A stretch of 64,000 nucleotides of DNA from UBA11986 sp963734955 (GCA_963734955.1 CAVTJO010000005.1:558001-622000), one strand, 5' to 3'. Positions 18,249 through 27,794 are shown, counted from the stretch's first letter. Notes: a model not told the origin generated them from the sequence alone. A program made the numbers and translations.

Positions 18249-19550
18249 GCAACACTCTGGGTTCTGTGCAACAGTGCTCGTCTTCCGATGTCACGCCGAA
18301 ATTGCATTCCGTCGAAACTGATTTGTGACACACCTTCATAGGCGGCTGCAATAGTCTTTTCAAAATCGAGATTAGGGGAAATCGCAGTCACACCAAGCAC
18401 TCTTCCCCCCGCAGTCACCACCACATCCTTCACCTTCGTTGTTCCGGCGTGAAACGCAACGACGTCTTCATTGAGTTTTTGCAGCCCGTGAATCTCCATG
18501 CCGGTCTGATACTTCCCCGGATATCCGGATGATGCGAGAACCACACACACTGCCGAACCACTGTTATCGGGCTTGTTCTGCAGTCGCATTGAAGCGATCG
18601 TTCCATCACACGCGGCGAGCATGAGTTCAACAATATCGCCATTAAAAAGCGGGAGGACCACCTGGGTCTCAGGATCGCCAAACCTCGCATTGAATTCCAC
18701 CACCTTCGGCCCCTCGACAGTAATCATCAGACCTACGTACAGGCAGCCTTTGTACGTTCGTCCCTCTGCCGCCATGCCTCTTAGCACGGGCTCGATAATC
18801 TTCTGCTTTACCTCCTCCAGTATCTGCCGGCTGACCACCGGTGCCGGAGCATATGCACCCATACCTCCCGTATTCCCGCCGCGGTCATCATCAAAAATCC
18901 TCTTGTGGTCTTGAGCCGGTGGAAGTGTTACATAGTCGGCGCCATCGCAAACGGCGAACACCGACGCTTCCTCCCCAGTCATGAATTCCTCCATAACAAC
19001 AGTCTTACTCGCGTCACCGAACGCCTTCCCTTCCATCATTGTACGCAGGGCGGTGAGGGCCGACGTTCGATCCTCACAAATCGATACCCCTTTCCCTGCT
19101 GCCAGACCATCGACTTTGAGTACGAGAGGATACAGAGCCGCATCCAGGGTCGCAAATGCCTTCTCACGGTCTGCCAGTGAAAATACTTGATGGTATGCAG
19201 TCGGGAATTCCATGTCGGCGCATGAACTCCTTGGCAAATGCCTTGCTCCACTCGAGCTCGGCCGCTCGTTTTGATGGACCGAAGATCCTCAGGCCGCGGC
19301 TCTCGAAAAGATCGACGATCCCGTCAGCGAGAGGTTGTTCCGGTCCGACGACGGTAAGGTCAATCTTCCTGTCAAGTGCAAAGTGAAGCAGGCCGTCGAG
19401 ATCCGACGGAAGAATTGGAATACATTCAACAAGAGATTCAATCCCGGCGTTGCCCGGTGCGCAATAGATCGTTCGAACGCGCTCACTCTGGATCATCTTC
19501 CACACGAGCGCATGTTCGCGACCGCCCGAACCAATCACCAATGCGTTCAT
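18245..19550 (-). pseudogene. purD: Phosphoribosylamine-glycine ligase PurD, frameshifted
   Basis: Two overlapping readings together make a 434-residue PurD. The N-terminal piece (MNALVIGSGGREHAL, from ATG 19550) loses frame after GIP; the rest continues as TAYHQVFSLADREK then the ATP-grasp LKVDGLAAGKG. The change is at a three-base run at 19203-19205 (CCC in the coding strand), where one base too many is present. The ATP-grasp parts FGDPETQVVLP and NTGGMGAYAP are intact. PurD catalyses the second step of purine synthesis, so a true loss would be costly. Start 19550 is 1 base after the upstream glycosyltransferase stop. Confidence 0.8.
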
Positions 19551-19551
19551 G

Positions 19552-20835
19552 TCATGGTTCTCGAAGCGATTCAAAAATCTTGACAAGCTGTCCGGCGAGG
19601 TTGACCCGATTAAACTTGTCCATCACCTCCCGGCGGGGGCCTACTAGGGCCTTCTTTTCAAAAAGGTCGAAAAAGTCGCTGATCGCTGTCTTTATTCCGA
19701 CAACGTCGTCCGGTGCAACCACTCTTCCACCTGCATCGAGAATGGTGGTTTTGAGAAAACCGTCGGGCACGCATCCAAGGATCGGCTTTTGTGCACCGAT
19801 ATATTCATACGTCTTGCCGGGTGAGCCAAACCCGTCTCCAACGATCATCCAAAGAACGTCCGATGCGACCAGTTGCCTGACGCACTCCCTGTGAGGAAGG
19901 TACCCAAGAACAGAGACGCTATCCTGGAGACCAAGATGCTGAACGATTTTCAGATTTTCATTCCGGAAGTTCCCGACAAAACATGCTTCGATCCTGCCCC
20001 GCAGTCCCGGCCTCTCCAGAAGAAGTGCATGCAACGCCTTAAGGAAATAATCGGGGACTCTGTCTTCCCAGAATATCCCCGCATAGGTAATGCGCATCTT
20101 CCCCGGTGTCCGGTGCACATCCCCGCTTTGCACGTAATCCTCGGGATCATATCCTTGCGGGATGATGTCAACATCGTGGTACGTGAGAAACGGATACCGT
20201 GCAATCAGGGACTCCTTCACCCGCCTGTTCGTCGTTATCACATGGCTGCTCGCCCGCAACGCTTTCCGCTCGAGCTGCCGATGTTTCCACTTATGGAACG
20301 GGGTCGGATAGAACCTGAACGGGTATTCATACCACGGGTCACGATAGTCGAACACCAATGGTTTGTTGATCTTCGACTTCAGGTCAGCACCGATCAGAAA
20401 ATCGGTAAAGGGAGGGGCGGTGGCAAACACGAGATCGAACGGTGTCTCCTTGTGGAGCGCCAGCGCTTTTGCGACGGCTTTTCTTCGCCAGCCAATCTTG
20501 TTGTCAGGGATGAAGAATGTATCGCTGATCCGGCTGAAGAACTTTCTCGATCGTTCTGACGGTACTTTGACTACTTCCCGTTTTGCAAAGAGCTTTCCCG
20601 GACCGGCAGTTTTCGTCTGGACAACGCGGATCTCCGGCGCCTTGATCTCCTCCAGCATCGACTCATCCTGCGCAAAGTACCCTCCGGGCGTGACGGTCAG
20701 GACGGTTGGGTGCCACCCAAACTTCGGCAGGTATTTCACGAATTTGAGTGTTCGCTGGACACCGCTCAGCCCCATGGGGGGAAAATAGTATGCTATGACG
20801 AGAGCCCGTCGTGGAGCTATTTCTGAAGAGACCAT
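19552..20835 (-). CDS. Family 4-like glycosyltransferase
   Basis: 427 residues with a GT-B fold. The N-terminal Rossmann part starts YYFPPMGLSGVQRTLKFVKYL. The C-terminal nucleotide-sugar part has GIFWEDRVPDYF, VSVLGYLPHRECV, then the donor region TYEYIGAQKP. It is a cytoplasmic, retaining-type glycosyltransferase for capsule, LPS or another surface glycan; the donor sugar is unknown. The stop is 1 base from purD and the start abuts the aminopeptidase stop at 20836. Confidence 0.82.
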   Translation of the reverse strand: MVSSEIAPRRALVIAYYFPPMGLSGVQRTLKFVKYLPKFGWHPTVLTVTPGGYFAQDESMLEEIKAPEIRVVQTKTAGPGKLFAKREVVKVPSERSRKFFSRISDTFFIPDNKIGWRRKAVAKALALHKETPFDLVFATAPPFTDFLIGADLKSKINKPLVFDYRDPWYEYPFRFYPTPFHKWKHRQLERKALRASSHVITTNRRVKESLIARYPFLTYHDVDIIPQGYDPEDYVQSGDVHRTPGKMRITYAGIFWEDRVPDYFLKALHALLLERPGLRGRIEACFVGNFRNENLKIVQHLGLQDSVSVLGYLPHRECVRQLVASDVLWMIVGDGFGSPGKTYEYIGAQKPILGCVPDGFLKTTILDAGGRVVAPDDVVGIKTAISDFFDLFEKKALVGPRREVMDKFNRVNLAGQLVKIFESLREP

Positions 20836-21906
20836 TCAGACAGTCAGAAATTCCTTTGGCGCCGAAGACAACACTTCACATCCCCGCGCAGTCAGCAACA
20901 CGTCATCCTCAATCCGCACACCACCGAACCGCGGGATGTAGACACCGGGTTCCACAGTGATGACGCTCCCCCGAAGCAATTGTTCCGTGCTCAGGAATGA
21001 TACACGCGGACGTTCATGCACCTGAAGACCAAGGCCGTGTCCGAGGGAATGAATGAAGTACTTGCCGTATCCTTCCTTCGCGATGCGCCCGCGGGCAACT
21101 CCATCGAGATCTTTCGCAGACATATCACCCCTCGCCGCACCGATAGCATCGAGCTGCGCGGCGAGAACAATGTCATACATTCTTCTGGCTTTGCCTGATA
21201 CTCTGCCAACAGCGACGGTCCGGGTTATGTCGGAATTATATCCGCGAACCGTGCATCCAAAGTCAAGCGTTACAAGTTCACCATTCCGGATCTTCCTGGT
21301 TGTCGCCCTCGCATGTGGCAATGAGCCCCGTTCACCGCTTGCCACAATGGGTTCAAACGCGTCCTTTTCCGCTCCGTATTTCCTGTGTCGATAGGCGATC
21401 TCGGCCGCGACATCCAATTCGGTCACGTCCGGCCGTATGGAATGAAGCACATCTTCAAACACCCGATCCGAGATCCGGACTGCCGCACGGATGTTTTCAA
21501 CCTCTTCGTTCTCTTTGACGAGGGCTATGTTTTCAACGATTCCACTGGTCGGGACGAATGAGACTCCGGGCACAAGCCTCTTCAGAATTCTGTACTGTGC
21601 GTACGTAACACTCTCAGATTCGAACCCGACAGACCGACACCCCTTCAGCAACTTGCGCTGAGCGACCGTCTCATAGAGACCGTCGGTTCCGACGATACAC
21701 GCGAACGACTTCACCTCAAGAGCGGATTGCTTGGTGTACCTGGGATCGGTGACGAAGAGTCCTTCAGACTTGCGCACAACACCAAGACCGTTTGACCCCG
21801 AAAACCCTGTCAGGTAACGAACATGAAACGGTGAGCTGACAATGAACGCGTCGAGACCGCGGTCCCGCATACCCGCACGCAGCAATGCAACTCGTGACCG
21901 CCTCAT
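20836..21906 (-). CDS. Xaa-Pro aminopeptidase/dipeptidase (M24B)
   Basis: 356 residues. A creatinase N-terminal domain (about 1-125) precedes the pita-bread metallopeptidase domain. The metal ligands are visible: LDFGC and SDITRT (Asp), HSLGHGLGLQVHE (His), EPGVYIP (Glu) and GGVRIEDD (Glu). It would cleave X-Pro dipeptides or N-termini. The gene ends directly against the glycosyltransferase start and begins 15 bases after guaB. Confidence 0.87.
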   Translation of the reverse strand: MRRSRVALLRAGMRDRGLDAFIVSSPFHVRYLTGFSGSNGLGVVRKSEGLFVTDPRYTKQSALEVKSFACIVGTDGLYETVAQRKLLKGCRSVGFESESVTYAQYRILKRLVPGVSFVPTSGIVENIALVKENEEVENIRAAVRISDRVFEDVLHSIRPDVTELDVAAEIAYRHRKYGAEKDAFEPIVASGERGSLPHARATTRKIRNGELVTLDFGCTVRGYNSDITRTVAVGRVSGKARRMYDIVLAAQLDAIGAARGDMSAKDLDGVARGRIAKEGYGKYFIHSLGHGLGLQVHERPRVSFLSTEQLLRGSVITVEPGVYIPRFGGVRIEDDVLLTARGCEVLSSAPKEFLTV

Positions 21907-21921
21907 TCGTGCTGCCGCGGA

Positions 21922-23388
21922 TTAGAGGTGATAATTCGGAGCCTCCTTGGTAATGGAGATGTCATGAGGATGACTCTCACGAAGTCCGGCATCTGTCATT
22001 CGTACAAACTGCGCCTTGTTCTTCATATGAGTAATTGTTGGGGCACCGCAGTAGCCCATCGCGGCACGAAGCCCTCCAATCATTTGATATACCGTATCTC
22101 CCAATGGTCCTTTGTACGGCACGCGTCCCTCGATCCCTTCGGGAACGAGTTTCTGAAGATCATCCTCTGCATCCTGAAAATATCGATCCCGACTTCCCTG
22201 TTTCATCGCCTCGATTGAGCCCATGCCACGGTACACCTTGTAACTCCTCCCCTCGTAGAGTACCTTTTCACCCGGACTCTCATCGACACCGGCAAACAAA
22301 CCGCCGATCATCACAGCATCGGCCCCGGCAGCAATCGCCTTCGCAATGTCTCCAGTCTGCTTAATGCCGCCATCGGCGATGAGGGGGACCCGTGCCCGCG
22401 CCGCAACCTTCGAGCACTCGAGGATCGCCGTAAGCTGGGGGACTCCGACTCCTGCAACAACACGCGTCGTGCAGATTGACCCCGGACCGATCCCCACTTT
22501 CACACCATCGGCACCGGCCCTGATAATGTCAAGCGTTCCCTGCGCTGTGCCAACGTTTCCGACAATAAGCTCAAGGTCAGGGAAGAGCTTTCGCACGGAC
22601 TTTACTGTCTCCAGCACTCCGCGCGAATGGCCGTGGGCCGTATCTATGACAATAGCGTCTACCCCCACTCGTACGAGGGCCCGAACGCGGTCCGCGGTAT
22701 CGGCGGTCACTCCAACACCGGCACCGACGCGCAGTCGACCGTGCTCGTCCTTGCATGCATTGGGGAATCTTTTTTTCTTCTGAATATCCTTGAATGTAAG
22801 AAGGCCCTTAAGGACACCGCTCCTGTCGACAACCGGAAGTTTTTCGATCTTGTGTTTTTGCAGGATACGTTCTGCCTGATGGAGGGTCGTCCCGACAGGT
22901 GCCGTCACCAGGTTTTCACGCGTCATGATATCGGAGACGAACTGATCTTCATCGGGCTCGAATCGCAAATCCCTGTTGGTGATGATCCCGATAAGCCTGT
23001 TCCCGCCATCAACGACCGGAATCCCGGAGATTCTGTATTTGTTCATCAGGTGAAGAACATCCTTTACCTTCTGGTCTGCGCGCACCGTGACAGGATCGAG
23101 AATCATTCCGCTCTCCGATCGTTTCACACGCCCCACCTCTTCCACCTGTCGTGTAATGGTCATGTTCTTGTGCAGAATCCCGATACCACCCTCACGCGCC
23201 ATGGCAATCGCCATGTCGGATTCGGTAACGGTGTCCATTGCGGCGCTGATCAACGGGATGTTGAGTCCAATACGACGTGTGAGATTTGTTCGGACGTCGA
23301 CTTCACGGGGAAGAACAGCAGACTTCGCAGGGACAAGAAGAACGTCGTCGTATGTTAGGGCATCACCGAGAATTTTTTTCGTAGGCAC
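21922..23388 (-). CDS. guaB: Inosine-5'-monophosphate dehydrogenase GuaB
   Basis: 488 residues. The catalytic cysteine lies in GPGSICTTRVVAGVGVPQ (about 300-315), the flap follows, and two CBS domains are inserted at about 90-205 (SGIPVVDGGNRLIGIITNRD). GuaB oxidises IMP to XMP, the committed step to GMP. purD is in the same run, so two purine genes are near one another. The start ATG precedes KKILGDALTYDDVLL, the conserved N-terminus. Confidence 0.95.
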   Translation of the reverse strand: MPTKKILGDALTYDDVLLVPAKSAVLPREVDVRTNLTRRIGLNIPLISAAMDTVTESDMAIAMAREGGIGILHKNMTITRQVEEVGRVKRSESGMILDPVTVRADQKVKDVLHLMNKYRISGIPVVDGGNRLIGIITNRDLRFEPDEDQFVSDIMTRENLVTAPVGTTLHQAERILQKHKIEKLPVVDRSGVLKGLLTFKDIQKKKRFPNACKDEHGRLRVGAGVGVTADTADRVRALVRVGVDAIVIDTAHGHSRGVLETVKSVRKLFPDLELIVGNVGTAQGTLDIIRAGADGVKVGIGPGSICTTRVVAGVGVPQLTAILECSKVAARARVPLIADGGIKQTGDIAKAIAAGADAVMIGGLFAGVDESPGEKVLYEGRSYKVYRGMGSIEAMKQGSRDRYFQDAEDDLQKLVPEGIEGRVPYKGPLGDTVYQMIGGLRAAMGYCGAPTITHMKNKAQFVRMTDAGLRESHPHDISITKEAPNYHL

Positions 23389-23443
23389 TGGAGATAGGCG
23401 ATAGGATGAATCGAAGCGACAGTGACATTCATGACTTCAACGG

Positions 23444-24613
23444 TCAAGTATATGCGGGAATACCCGTTATATCTTCTCCGATAATCAATGTATGCATCTC
23501 ATGGGTACCTTCATACGTCAGAACGGATTCCAGGTTCGCGGCATGACGCATTACCGGATACTCATCAAGTATTCCATTGGCACCGAGAATAGACCTTGCC
23601 TCACGGGCAATCTGCAACGCATGGTACACATTGTTGCGCTTGGCCATGGAGATCTGCTGGAACCGTACCTTGCCGGCATCCTTCAGTCTGCCCAACTGAA
23701 GCACCATAAGCTGGGCTTTGGTTATTTCCGTGACCATATTGACAAGTTTCGCCTGGGTCAGCTGGAACGATGCAATCGGCTTGTCGAACTGAATCCGCGA
23801 CTTCGCATACTGGAGGGCGGCATCATAACATGCCATCGCCGCACCAATCGCGCCCCAGGCAATACCGTACCGGGCCTGGCTGAGACAACTCAGCGGCAAT
23901 TTAAGGCCCGTGCCGTTCGGGAGGAGATTTTCCTTGGGAATTTGAACATCCTGGAGAATAAGTTCCGAAGTTACCGACGCCCTCAGAGAATGCTTTCCTT
24001 TCATCTCGGGCGCGGAAAAACCCTTCGTTCCCTTCTCAACAAGAAAGCCATGCACGACCCCGTTTAGCTTTGCCCATACCACAGCCACATCTGCAAGGGT
24101 GCCGTTGGTGATCCACATCTTGGCGCCGTTCAGAAGATAACCGCCTGGTGTCTCTTCGGCGCGTGTGATCATCCCTCCGGGGTTCGATCCGAAGTCAGGT
24201 TCGGTCAGGCCGAAGCAGCCAATTTTCTCGCCCTTTGCAAGCCTGGGCAACCAGTATTCCTTTTGTTGTTCGGATCCGTAGGCAAAAATCGGATACATCA
24301 CTAATCCACTCTGAACAGACGCAAAACTCCTGACGCCGCTGTCACCCCTTTCGAGTTCTTGCATCATGAGTCCATAGGCAACATTGTTCATACCTGCACA
24401 ACCGTACGCGGGAGGAAGGGTTGCCCCGAACATGCCGAGTTCTGCCATCTCAGGAACCAGATCGATCGGGAAGGTACCAGCCCGGTTGTGCTTTTCGATA
24501 ATTCCCAGAACGTTGTCATCAACAAACTCACGCACAGTCTTTCGGACGAGAATCTCCTCCTCTGTAAGCAACGAGTCAACCGAGAAATAGTCAACGCCCT
24601 GAAATTTTTGCAT
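23444..24613 (-). CDS. gcdH: Glutaryl-CoA dehydrogenase-like acyl-CoA dehydrogenase
   Basis: 389 residues. Compared with ordinary acyl-CoA dehydrogenases it carries the GcdH-type signatures GDSGVRSFASVQSGLVMYPI and CFGLTEPDFGSNPGGM, with the catalytic base E368 in TYEGTHEMHTLI. GcdH oxidises and decarboxylates glutaryl-CoA to crotonyl-CoA, the end of lysine and tryptophan breakdown. A strong hairpin with a T-run lies 27 bases before the start (see the terminator at 24641-24675), so its leader is of interest. It is the first gene of the minus-strand run. Confidence 0.88.
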   Translation of the reverse strand: MQKFQGVDYFSVDSLLTEEEILVRKTVREFVDDNVLGIIEKHNRAGTFPIDLVPEMAELGMFGATLPPAYGCAGMNNVAYGLMMQELERGDSGVRSFASVQSGLVMYPIFAYGSEQQKEYWLPRLAKGEKIGCFGLTEPDFGSNPGGMITRAEETPGGYLLNGAKMWITNGTLADVAVVWAKLNGVVHGFLVEKGTKGFSAPEMKGKHSLRASVTSELILQDVQIPKENLLPNGTGLKLPLSCLSQARYGIAWGAIGAAMACYDAALQYAKSRIQFDKPIASFQLTQAKLVNMVTEITKAQLMVLQLGRLKDAGKVRFQQISMAKRNNVYHALQIAREARSILGANGILDEYPVMRHAANLESVLTYEGTHEMHTLIIGEDITGIPAYT

Positions 24614-24640
24614 GAAGGATCCGAAGCCGGGTCAGAATGG

Positions 24641-24675
24641 AAAAAAGCCCTGTTCAGAAAAAGCAACACAGGGCT
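24641..24675 (-). terminator. Intrinsic terminator upstream of gcdH
   Basis: On the minus strand the eight-base arms AGCCCTGT and ACAGGGCT pair around a 14-base loop and are followed by a run of six Ts. This is a clear rho-independent terminator. It ends only about 27 bases before the gcdH start, so it either ends the sigma-54 regulator transcript or acts as an attenuator for gcdH. Confidence 0.75.
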
Positions 24676-24744
24676 AAGAATGATTGGAAATCTGGACTAA
24701 ATGAACAAAAAAATGTCCCAAATGTCAAGGTACCGACATAAGGA

Positions 24745-24781
24745 GAAAGCCGGCCACACTGGTCAGGTGCTACCGGCTTTC
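24745..24781. repeat. Perfect inverted repeat (long hairpin)
   Basis: Nine-base arms GAAAGCCGG and CCGGCTTTC flank a 19-base centre that can pair further (CAC with GTG, CTG with CAG). It has no T-run on either side. It lies between the sigma-54 regulator stop and gcdH. It may be a terminator helper, an RNA-processing site or an operator. Confidence 0.6.
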
Positions 24782-24809
24782 GGAAGGAGAGATTAGATGT
24801 AGTACTGGT

Positions 24810-24824
24810 CAGTATGGTATACTG
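24810..24824. promoter_or_regulatory. Dyad CAGTAT-N3-ATACTG, possible operator
   Basis: Six-base inverted arms with a three-base centre, in the gap between the sigma-54 regulator and gcdH. The size and symmetry suit a dimeric repressor site. No matching repressor gene is visible here, so the role is inferred. Confidence 0.3.
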
Positions 24825-24895
24825 ATCCGGGTCCGGAAAAAGTTTCAGATGAGGACAACAAAAATTGTGTCACGAAGAGAAAGGCTTGCCAGGAC

Positions 24896-26344
24896 TTACG
24901 AATCCTGTACCTTCAACCCGTATTGTTTGATTTTGAGGTACAGGGTTTTCTTGCTGATGCCGAGGGAGTTTGCTGTCTTTGTCCGGCTGAAGTTGTAATG
25001 TTTCAGCGTGCGCTCGATGTGCATCCGCTCAACAGCGTCCAGGGGAACGAGTGCGTCCGGCAGGAGGTCGACAGTTCCTGTTGCGCCAGTTTCGGTCAAC
25101 ACCTTGTCAGATCTGTGGAAGTACATTGAGAGGTCGGATTCCTCGATGGTATCACTGGAGGAGAGTAGGACTGCACCTTCAAGGACATGTTCCAGTTCAC
25201 GGACATTTCCTGGCCAATCGTATGTGAGCAACAAATCCATTGCGCCCGGAGAGAGTTTCTTGGGCGTCTTCGTTTTGGCCTTCCGTACCAGAAAATAATC
25301 GACAAGAACGGTTATATCCTCTTTGTGTTCGTTGAGAAGTGGTACGCGCAACGTGACAACGTTGAGTCGATAGAGCAAATCTTCGCGGAACCTCCCTGCC
25401 TTCACCTCTTCCCGGAGATCCTTGTTTGTCGCAGAAACCACCCGGACATCCACGGTCAGCAGATTCGTTCCTCCGACTCTTCTGAATTCACCCGTCTCCA
25501 GGAAGCGAAGAAGTTTCGGCTGGATAGCCGGACTGATATCTCCCACTTCATCGAGGAACAGGGTTCCTCCATTTGCGACCTCCACAAGGCCCTGCTTGGT
25601 TGAGTACGCGTTCGTGAACGCGCCTTTTTCGTGACCAAACAACTCACTTTCAAGTAATGTATCAGGAATCGACGCGCAATTCACTGCGACGAACGGTCTG
25701 TCGTTCCGCGGGCTCCGACGGTGAATCAAGTTTGCGATTAACTCTTTGCCTGTTCCGCTGGCACCCTGGATCAGGACAAAGGAATCACTTTCGGCAAATC
25801 GTGTTGCACTCTCCACCAATTTGAGAAACGCCGGACTCTGGCCAATAAGCTCGAAGCTGCCTGCCTTTCTCGAAAGCTCGCTCTTCATCAACTTGTTGTC
25901 GATGAACAATTGCTTGCGTTCGATCGCCCGGTGAATGGTATTAAACAATTCATCGATATCATACGGCTTGGCAAGGAAATCGTACGCTCCCAGCTTGATG
26001 GTCTGGATTGCAGTCTTTACGTCGGCGTAGTTGGTGAGAATAATGACTTGCGTGGTGGGTGAATATTCATGAACGAACTTCAAGACCTCAATGCCGCTGA
26101 CACGCGGCATACGAATATCCAGCAATACAACATCGTAGACTTTCCCCTGGATCTGGTTGATCGCCTGACCGCCGTCGGACGCTGTATCGACTGCAAATTC
26201 CTGCGTCTCAGTCAGCTCACTTTCAAGAAGAGTGCGAAGAGACTCCTCATCATCCACAATGAGAAGATTGTAGCGCTTTGGCGTCGGTGCGCCAACCTTC
26301 TGGGGGGCGACAGCAATATCGCCAGAAGTTGTATCTCTATTCAC
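24896..26344 (-). CDS. Sigma-54-type response regulator with altered GAFTGA loop
   Basis: 482 residues: receiver (phosphoacceptor D76 in VVLLDIRMPRVSG), AAA+ core with Walker A GASGTGKE and Walker B LFLDEVGD, then a Fis-type DNA-binding end (NFSRTKTANSLGISKKTLYL). The sigma-54 contact loop reads GAFTNA (residues 241-246) instead of GAFTGA. The sixth position is kept but the invariant fifth glycine is Asn. Activity on sigma-54 may be altered. The start overlaps the stop of a lone receiver gene by eight bases, so the two are co-transcribed. Confidence 0.9.
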   Translation of the reverse strand: MNRDTTSGDIAVAPQKVGAPTPKRYNLLIVDDEESLRTLLESELTETQEFAVDTASDGGQAINQIQGKVYDVVLLDIRMPRVSGIEVLKFVHEYSPTTQVIILTNYADVKTAIQTIKLGAYDFLAKPYDIDELFNTIHRAIERKQLFIDNKLMKSELSRKAGSFELIGQSPAFLKLVESATRFAESDSFVLIQGASGTGKELIANLIHRRSPRNDRPFVAVNCASIPDTLLESELFGHEKGAFTNAYSTKQGLVEVANGGTLFLDEVGDISPAIQPKLLRFLETGEFRRVGGTNLLTVDVRVVSATNKDLREEVKAGRFREDLLYRLNVVTLRVPLLNEHKEDITVLVDYFLVRKAKTKTPKKLSPGAMDLLLTYDWPGNVRELEHVLEGAVLLSSSDTIEESDLSMYFHRSDKVLTETGATGTVDLLPDALVPLDAVERMHIERTLKHYNFSRTKTANSLGISKKTLYLKIKQYGLKVQDS

Positions 26345-26705
26345 TTAACACCCGCTCGATAGTGGTCAACAGATCGACAAGGTCATACGGCTTGCTGACA
26401 AAGTCCTCCGCGCCGAGTTTCTTGGATTCGATGGCATTCTTCAGATCAGCAAAGCCGGTCAGCATCACCACTTTGGTCTTTGGATGCTTCTCCTTGATGA
26501 ATTTCAAAACTTCAAACCCGTTCATTCTCGGCATCTTGATGTCCAGAAGAACGAGATCAAACGTTTCCTTCTGAACGTTCGAAATCGCATCGTCACCGTC
26601 TGCAGCAGTTCGCACATCGTATCCTTCGCTGACAAGTTCGCCGCTCAGCACGGTTCGTAACGCGTCTTCGTCGTCAACGACAAGGATCTTGTTCTTATCG
26701 GGCAT
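26337..26705 (-). CDS. Single-domain response regulator receiver (CheY-like)
   Basis: 122 residues from ATG 26705, preferred over 26753 because a GGAG lies just ahead and the receiver fold starts immediately. The acidic pocket is ILVVDDED, the phosphoacceptor is D55 in LVLLDIKMPRMNG, and the conserved Lys is in VSKPYD. There is no output domain. It probably passes phosphoryl groups to another protein. It is coupled to the sigma-54 regulator behind it, and a receiver-DHp protein is divergent from it, 224 bases away. Confidence 0.85.
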   Translation of the reverse strand: MPDKNKILVVDDEDALRTVLSGELVSEGYDVRTAADGDDAISNVQKETFDLVLLDIKMPRMNGFEVLKFIKEKHPKTKVVMLTGFADLKNAIESKKLGAEDFVSKPYDLVDLLTTIERVLSE

Positions 26706-26876
26706 GTACCACTCCAGATGTTGTTCTGCGGAATCCCGGTTTAAAGCCGCCAAAACCCGCCGATCTTCTTCCCGAGAATTGCCTTAAACGGTGTGGTCAA
26801 AAATAGACAAACAATTGCAAAAAATCAACTAAATATATCGGGCACTTTGAGTTCCTGATTGTGTCTCAGAAAGCAT

Positions 26877-26905
26877 TTGCAACTCATGCCCTCAAGTGCT
26901 ATACT
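26877..26905 (+). promoter_or_regulatory. Sigma-70 promoter for the receiver-DHp gene
   Basis: TTGCAA (26877-26882), 17 bases, then TATACT (26900-26905). The predicted start is about 26912, leaving an 18-base leader with a GAGG before the ATG at 26930. This supports that start over an in-frame GTG at 26861, which would lie upstream of the promoter. Confidence 0.55.
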
Positions 26906-26929
26906 CTTGGTGGAAAAACTCGAGGACAC

Positions 26930-27595
26930 ATGGAAACACCCGACACAATCAACCTCCTGTTTGTTGACGATGATGCGGGCTATATGGCTGTCGCACAGCA
27001 ATTGCTCGCCAAGTACCAGGGGAAAAAATTCAATATCATCTGGAAGCAGGATGGTTCCTCGGCATTGGAAGAGCTTAGGCACAACCGGACTATCGACCTG
27101 ATCCTCGTGGACTATTACCTCCCTGAAATCAACGGGTTGGAAGTCACCAGGTTGATACGTGAAGAGAAAATCGAGGTTCCGATTATTTTTCTCACCTCCA
27201 ATCGCGATTTCCGCCTCGCCATCGAAGCAATGAAGTACGGTATCGAGGACTTCATGGTAAAGGACGAGGCCGTTGATTCCGTCCTCCCGCGCACTATCGT
27301 CAATATCCTCGGGCGTGTTTATCTCAAACAACGCATCGCCGAGCAACAACGGACGGACCTGATCGCCAAAAAGAGAACCGATGCCATCAAGGAACTCGTG
27401 GTGACGGTATGTCACGAGTTCAATAATCCCCTTGCAGCGATGAAAATCAGCACGGATATCCTGGCACGCCAGCCTCTGGCTGAGGGAGAGCTCCAACTCA
27501 TCAAGGACCTGGACCACAACATCAGCCTCATCGAGAAGGAAATCACCAAGCTCCGGGACATCAACTTCGAACGAATTGAGTTCGACAAAACCTGA
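26930..27595 (+). CDS. Receiver domain fused to histidine-kinase DHp-like helix, no ATPase domain
   Basis: 221 residues. Residues 6-125 form a receiver with LLFVDDDAGY, D61 in LILVDYYLPEINGLEV and K111. A helical region follows, with VCHEFNNPLAAM around H162, which looks like the phosphoacceptor H-box of a HisKA domain. The protein ends about 60 residues later; no HATPase (N, G1, F, G2) motif is present. It would therefore act as a phosphorelay or dimerisation element rather than a kinase. It is divergent from a lone receiver gene and near a sigma-54 regulator. The start choice rests on the promoter at 26877-26905. Confidence 0.8.
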   Translation: METPDTINLLFVDDDAGYMAVAQQLLAKYQGKKFNIIWKQDGSSALEELRHNRTIDLILVDYYLPEINGLEVTRLIREEKIEVPIIFLTSNRDFRLAIEAMKYGIEDFMVKDEAVDSVLPRTIVNILGRVYLKQRIAEQQRTDLIAKKRTDAIKELVVTVCHEFNNPLAAMKISTDILARQPLAEGELQLIKDLDHNISLIEKEITKLRDINFERIEFDKT

Positions 27596-27794
27596 TCCCG
27601 CTCAACCCCTGGTTCGCCCGGACACTGCGAGCCAGCGTTGTTCACGCCTCCTCCCATACGGTAATCTTAATGTCTGTTAAGACGGCAAAATGGATGCAAC
27701 GTAATTCTACTTGCATTTCTTGCCATCTATCCCTATATTTTGCCAGTCTTTTGAAAATCAAGCGGCTGAGGTCTGAATGGTCTTGCGCTTCCCA

